Below, piece after piece: positions 62,568 to 64,000 of a stretch of 64,000 nucleotides of DNA. The DNA is from Ichthyophis bannanicus (lineage: Eukaryota; Chordata; Amphibia; Gymnophiona; Ichthyophiidae). Position numbers and translations under genes: made by a program. The DNA lies in assembly GCA_033557465.1 (NCBI GenBank), contig CM066040.1:325580297-325644296 (forward strand), given 5' to 3'. The notes beneath the pieces were generated by a model. The model was not told the DNA's origin, ran no database searches, and saw only the letters and a program-made list of their open reading frames with translations. Within the stretch, counting starts at the first letter, position 1. Each line of letters opens with the position of its first letter.

Positions 62568-62755
62568 ACCATTATTAAGAACGGACCCAGGATATCAATG
62601 TTTGACCCAGTACAAGCATTGTGGAACCTGTGTCGTTTGGGGAAACTGCTAGGTACATATGACCTAGATTGGCCACTGTTGGAAACAGGATACTGGGCTT
62701 GATGGACCTTGGTCTGACCCAGTATGGCATATCTTATGTTCTTATGACAAGACAT
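62568..62755 (+). other. CR1 3' UTR
   Basis: It contains GGAAACAGGATACTGGGC and GATGGACCTTGGTCTGACCC, ending in TATGTTCTTATG. The same blocks mark all CR1 copies of this subfamily in the window. Confidence 0.85.
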
Positions 62756-62818
62756 ACAAATAGACATAGATTGAATAGTTCTTTGCTCTTTCTCATGGAT
62801 CAGTGAGGTATGAGTTCT

Positions 62819-63440
62819 TTATGTCCCATAATCATAGATTTCTGTGTATAATAGAGTATTGAGGGATTTGCGGAAATCCTTAATATCAGTTATAGCTCTT
62901 AATTCATCCGGAAGAGAATTCCAGAGTGCAGGCGCAGAGAATGAAAAGGCTCTGTTGGAAGTAGTTTGCTTATGGCCTGAAGGTAGGCAAAGCTTGTTCA
63001 TACTCCTAGATCATCTAGGCCTGGTAGTGGAGATTTTAGACAATAATCCATAGAGGACATCTGCTGAACATAGGTTGAAAATCTTGAATATGTTCAAGGT
63101 TGTGTTAAATCTTACCCATGCAGTTATTGGTAGCCAGTGAAGTTGTTGGAGAATGGGTGTAATATGTTCATGCTTAGCTATACCCATAATGACGCGTGCT
63201 GTGGTATTCTGTACCAAATGAAGTGGGTGAATAGATTTTATAGGCAGACCCTGATATAAAGAGTTTCCGTAGTCTAAGATTGGGATAATGATCGCTTGAC
63301 ATATGGTGCGAAAATGATTAATGTTGAAGATCGGTTGAAGTCGCCTGACAAGTTTCAATCACTGATAAGCCTTAGCAGCAGTTTTATTTATATGTGATTG
63401 TAGGTTAAAATTTTTATCCAAGATAAGACCCAAGTATTTC
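62819..63440 (-). pseudogene. L2-clade LINE 3' fragment, reverse strand
   Basis: Two minus-strand frames. One (63011-63358) has ILDYGNSLYQGLPIKSIHPL and ITPILQQLHWLPITA. The other (62819-63001) has NRAFSFSAPALWNSLPDEL and FRKSLNTLLY. It diverges from both L2 families A and B. The more N-terminal sequence up to about 63440 encodes an EVKYLGLILDKNF-like stretch. Confidence 0.8.
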
Positions 63441-63699
63441 ACTTCATTTTTTAGAATTATTTATGTTTTTTACCCTTCCGATTGTCGTTTTTTAGCACCT
63501 CTGACTTTAGATCACGGCATTTTTTACCCGCGTTCGATTTTACAACCTCATATACTGATTTTTGATCTCAGTCTTGGTCAACTTCAGTTTCATGTTTGTA
63601 TACCTTTGAGATCCATTTCTTGGGTTGATTTTAACTGATTGAAAACATTCGAGTCAAGTTTCTTGGTAACCTCTTACATAGGTTGGAGCCAAATTCCTG

Positions 63700-63815
63700 G
63701 GTTTTAATGGCAGCCTCCATTATATGCAAATCTCTCCCATGCATATTCATTGTGGTTATCCTGAAAACCCGACTGGCTAGGTGGGTCCCGAGGACAGGGT
63801 TGAGAACCCCTGCTC
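63700..63815. repeat. hAT-type MITE end
   Basis: The wording CTCCCATGCATATTCATTGT, GGTTATCCTGAAAACCCGAC and GACAGGGTTGAGAACCCCTG is the classic end of a hAT-type MITE, with the terminal repeat CAGGGGTTCTCAACCCTG on the minus strand. The other end was not located. Confidence 0.6.
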
Positions 63816-64000
63816 TATGCTCTTGGGTTTGCATTATAAAAGATTCTATACCTGCCATATTTATATATCCATCCAATTATCTTATGATTTATTTATATTT
63901 ATATGGCGATTTGTATTACCATAGGCTTCCCTAGTTTTTATAATAGGTAAAAAAGAAATAACTGTAATGTTTTCACATTTAGAAGCAATACATGACCTTT
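63816..64000. other. No recognisable feature
   Basis: A/T-rich sequence; nothing recognised. Confidence 0.4.

Larger units (their letters stand above)
56180..62755 (+). mobile_element. CR1-clade LINE, nearly full length, with an insertion in ORF1
   Basis: From 5' to 3': a repeated leader (56180-57080), ORF1 start with a Cys motif (57431-57654), a foreign 1.27-kb insertion (57655-58928), ORF1 esterase part (58944-59580), ORF2 endonuclease (59617-60486), linker, polymerase (61009-62021), C-terminus (62052-62567) and a 3' UTR ending in TCTTATGTTCTTATG near 62745, the CR1-type octamer tail. About 5.3 kb remain if the insertion is removed. A handful of stops and frameshifts separate the frames. 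It is the best CR1 copy in the window and explains the pieces at 38.7, 43.8 and 47.5 kb. Confidence 0.88.

Noticed and set aside
1..64000. CRISPR array or bacterial operon
   Set aside because: No regularly spaced direct repeats with unique spacers, no dense coding, and the repeats are all eukaryotic transposable elements.

Overview
This window looks like non-coding nuclear DNA of a vertebrate, most likely a large amphibian-type genome. The repeat cast (CR1, two L2-clade families, L1/Tx1-type, RTE/BovB-like and Penelope-like retroelements, tRNA-derived SINEs with AAATA tails, hAT and mariner MITEs) fits a tetrapod. Placement in a caecilian amphibian is an inference from recalled resemblance of the CR1 and L2 tail sequences, and no search was run. 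I find no convincing host protein gene, rRNA gene, functional tRNA gene or CRISPR array. Every long reading frame belongs to a transposable element, a pyrimidine tract or a minisatellite.

Layout. 0-7.4 kb: a foldback repeat, a pyrimidine tract, a hAT MITE and several L2 and CR1 3' fragments. 7.6-15.66 kb: one old reverse-strand L1, split by an RTE element (itself holding a SINE that holds a mariner MITE), by an L2 element that makes a fused reading frame, and by a palindromic insertion in ORF1. 15.7-21.7 kb: sparse, with SINE pieces, a foldback and decayed LINE remnants. 21.76-24.10 kb: a hAT-like element with an 8-bp target duplication, carrying a 260-bp foldback and a G-rich minisatellite. 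24.1-28.2 kb: an L2 element (family B) with endonuclease and reverse transcriptase remains, hit by two SINEs. 28.7-31.7 kb: a SINE, an L2 tail and a hammerhead-like motif. 31.857-37.890 kb: an almost intact full-length L1 between perfect 15-bp target duplications, inserted into the ORF1 remnant of an older L1. 38.2-49.3 kb: a second copy of the foldback repeat and three degraded CR1 copies; two CR1 copies meet tail to tail at 47.49 kb, and one contains an L2 that itself contains a CpG-rich insertion. 51.45-53.91 kb: an L2 element (family A) with a complete 532-codon reverse transcriptase frame. 53.9-55.1 kb: a Penelope-like fragment between inverted arms. 56.18-62.75 kb: a nearly full-length CR1 with a repeated 5' leader, a two-domain ORF1 (Cys motif plus SGNH esterase) and ORF2 (endonuclease plus reverse transcriptase), with a 1.27-kb inverted-repeat insertion carrying hammerhead-ribozyme-like motifs in ORF1. 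62.8-64 kb: an L2 fragment and a MITE end.

How they work together. The LINEs encode the copy-and-paste machinery. The SINEs carry tails resembling the L2 family A tail and were probably mobilised by it. The MITEs and hAT-like elements depend on transposases encoded elsewhere. Nesting gives a relative chronology: the reverse-strand L1 and the CR1 copies are older, the L2 elements, SINEs, RTE and mariner inserted later, and the 31.9-37.9 kb L1 looks youngest.
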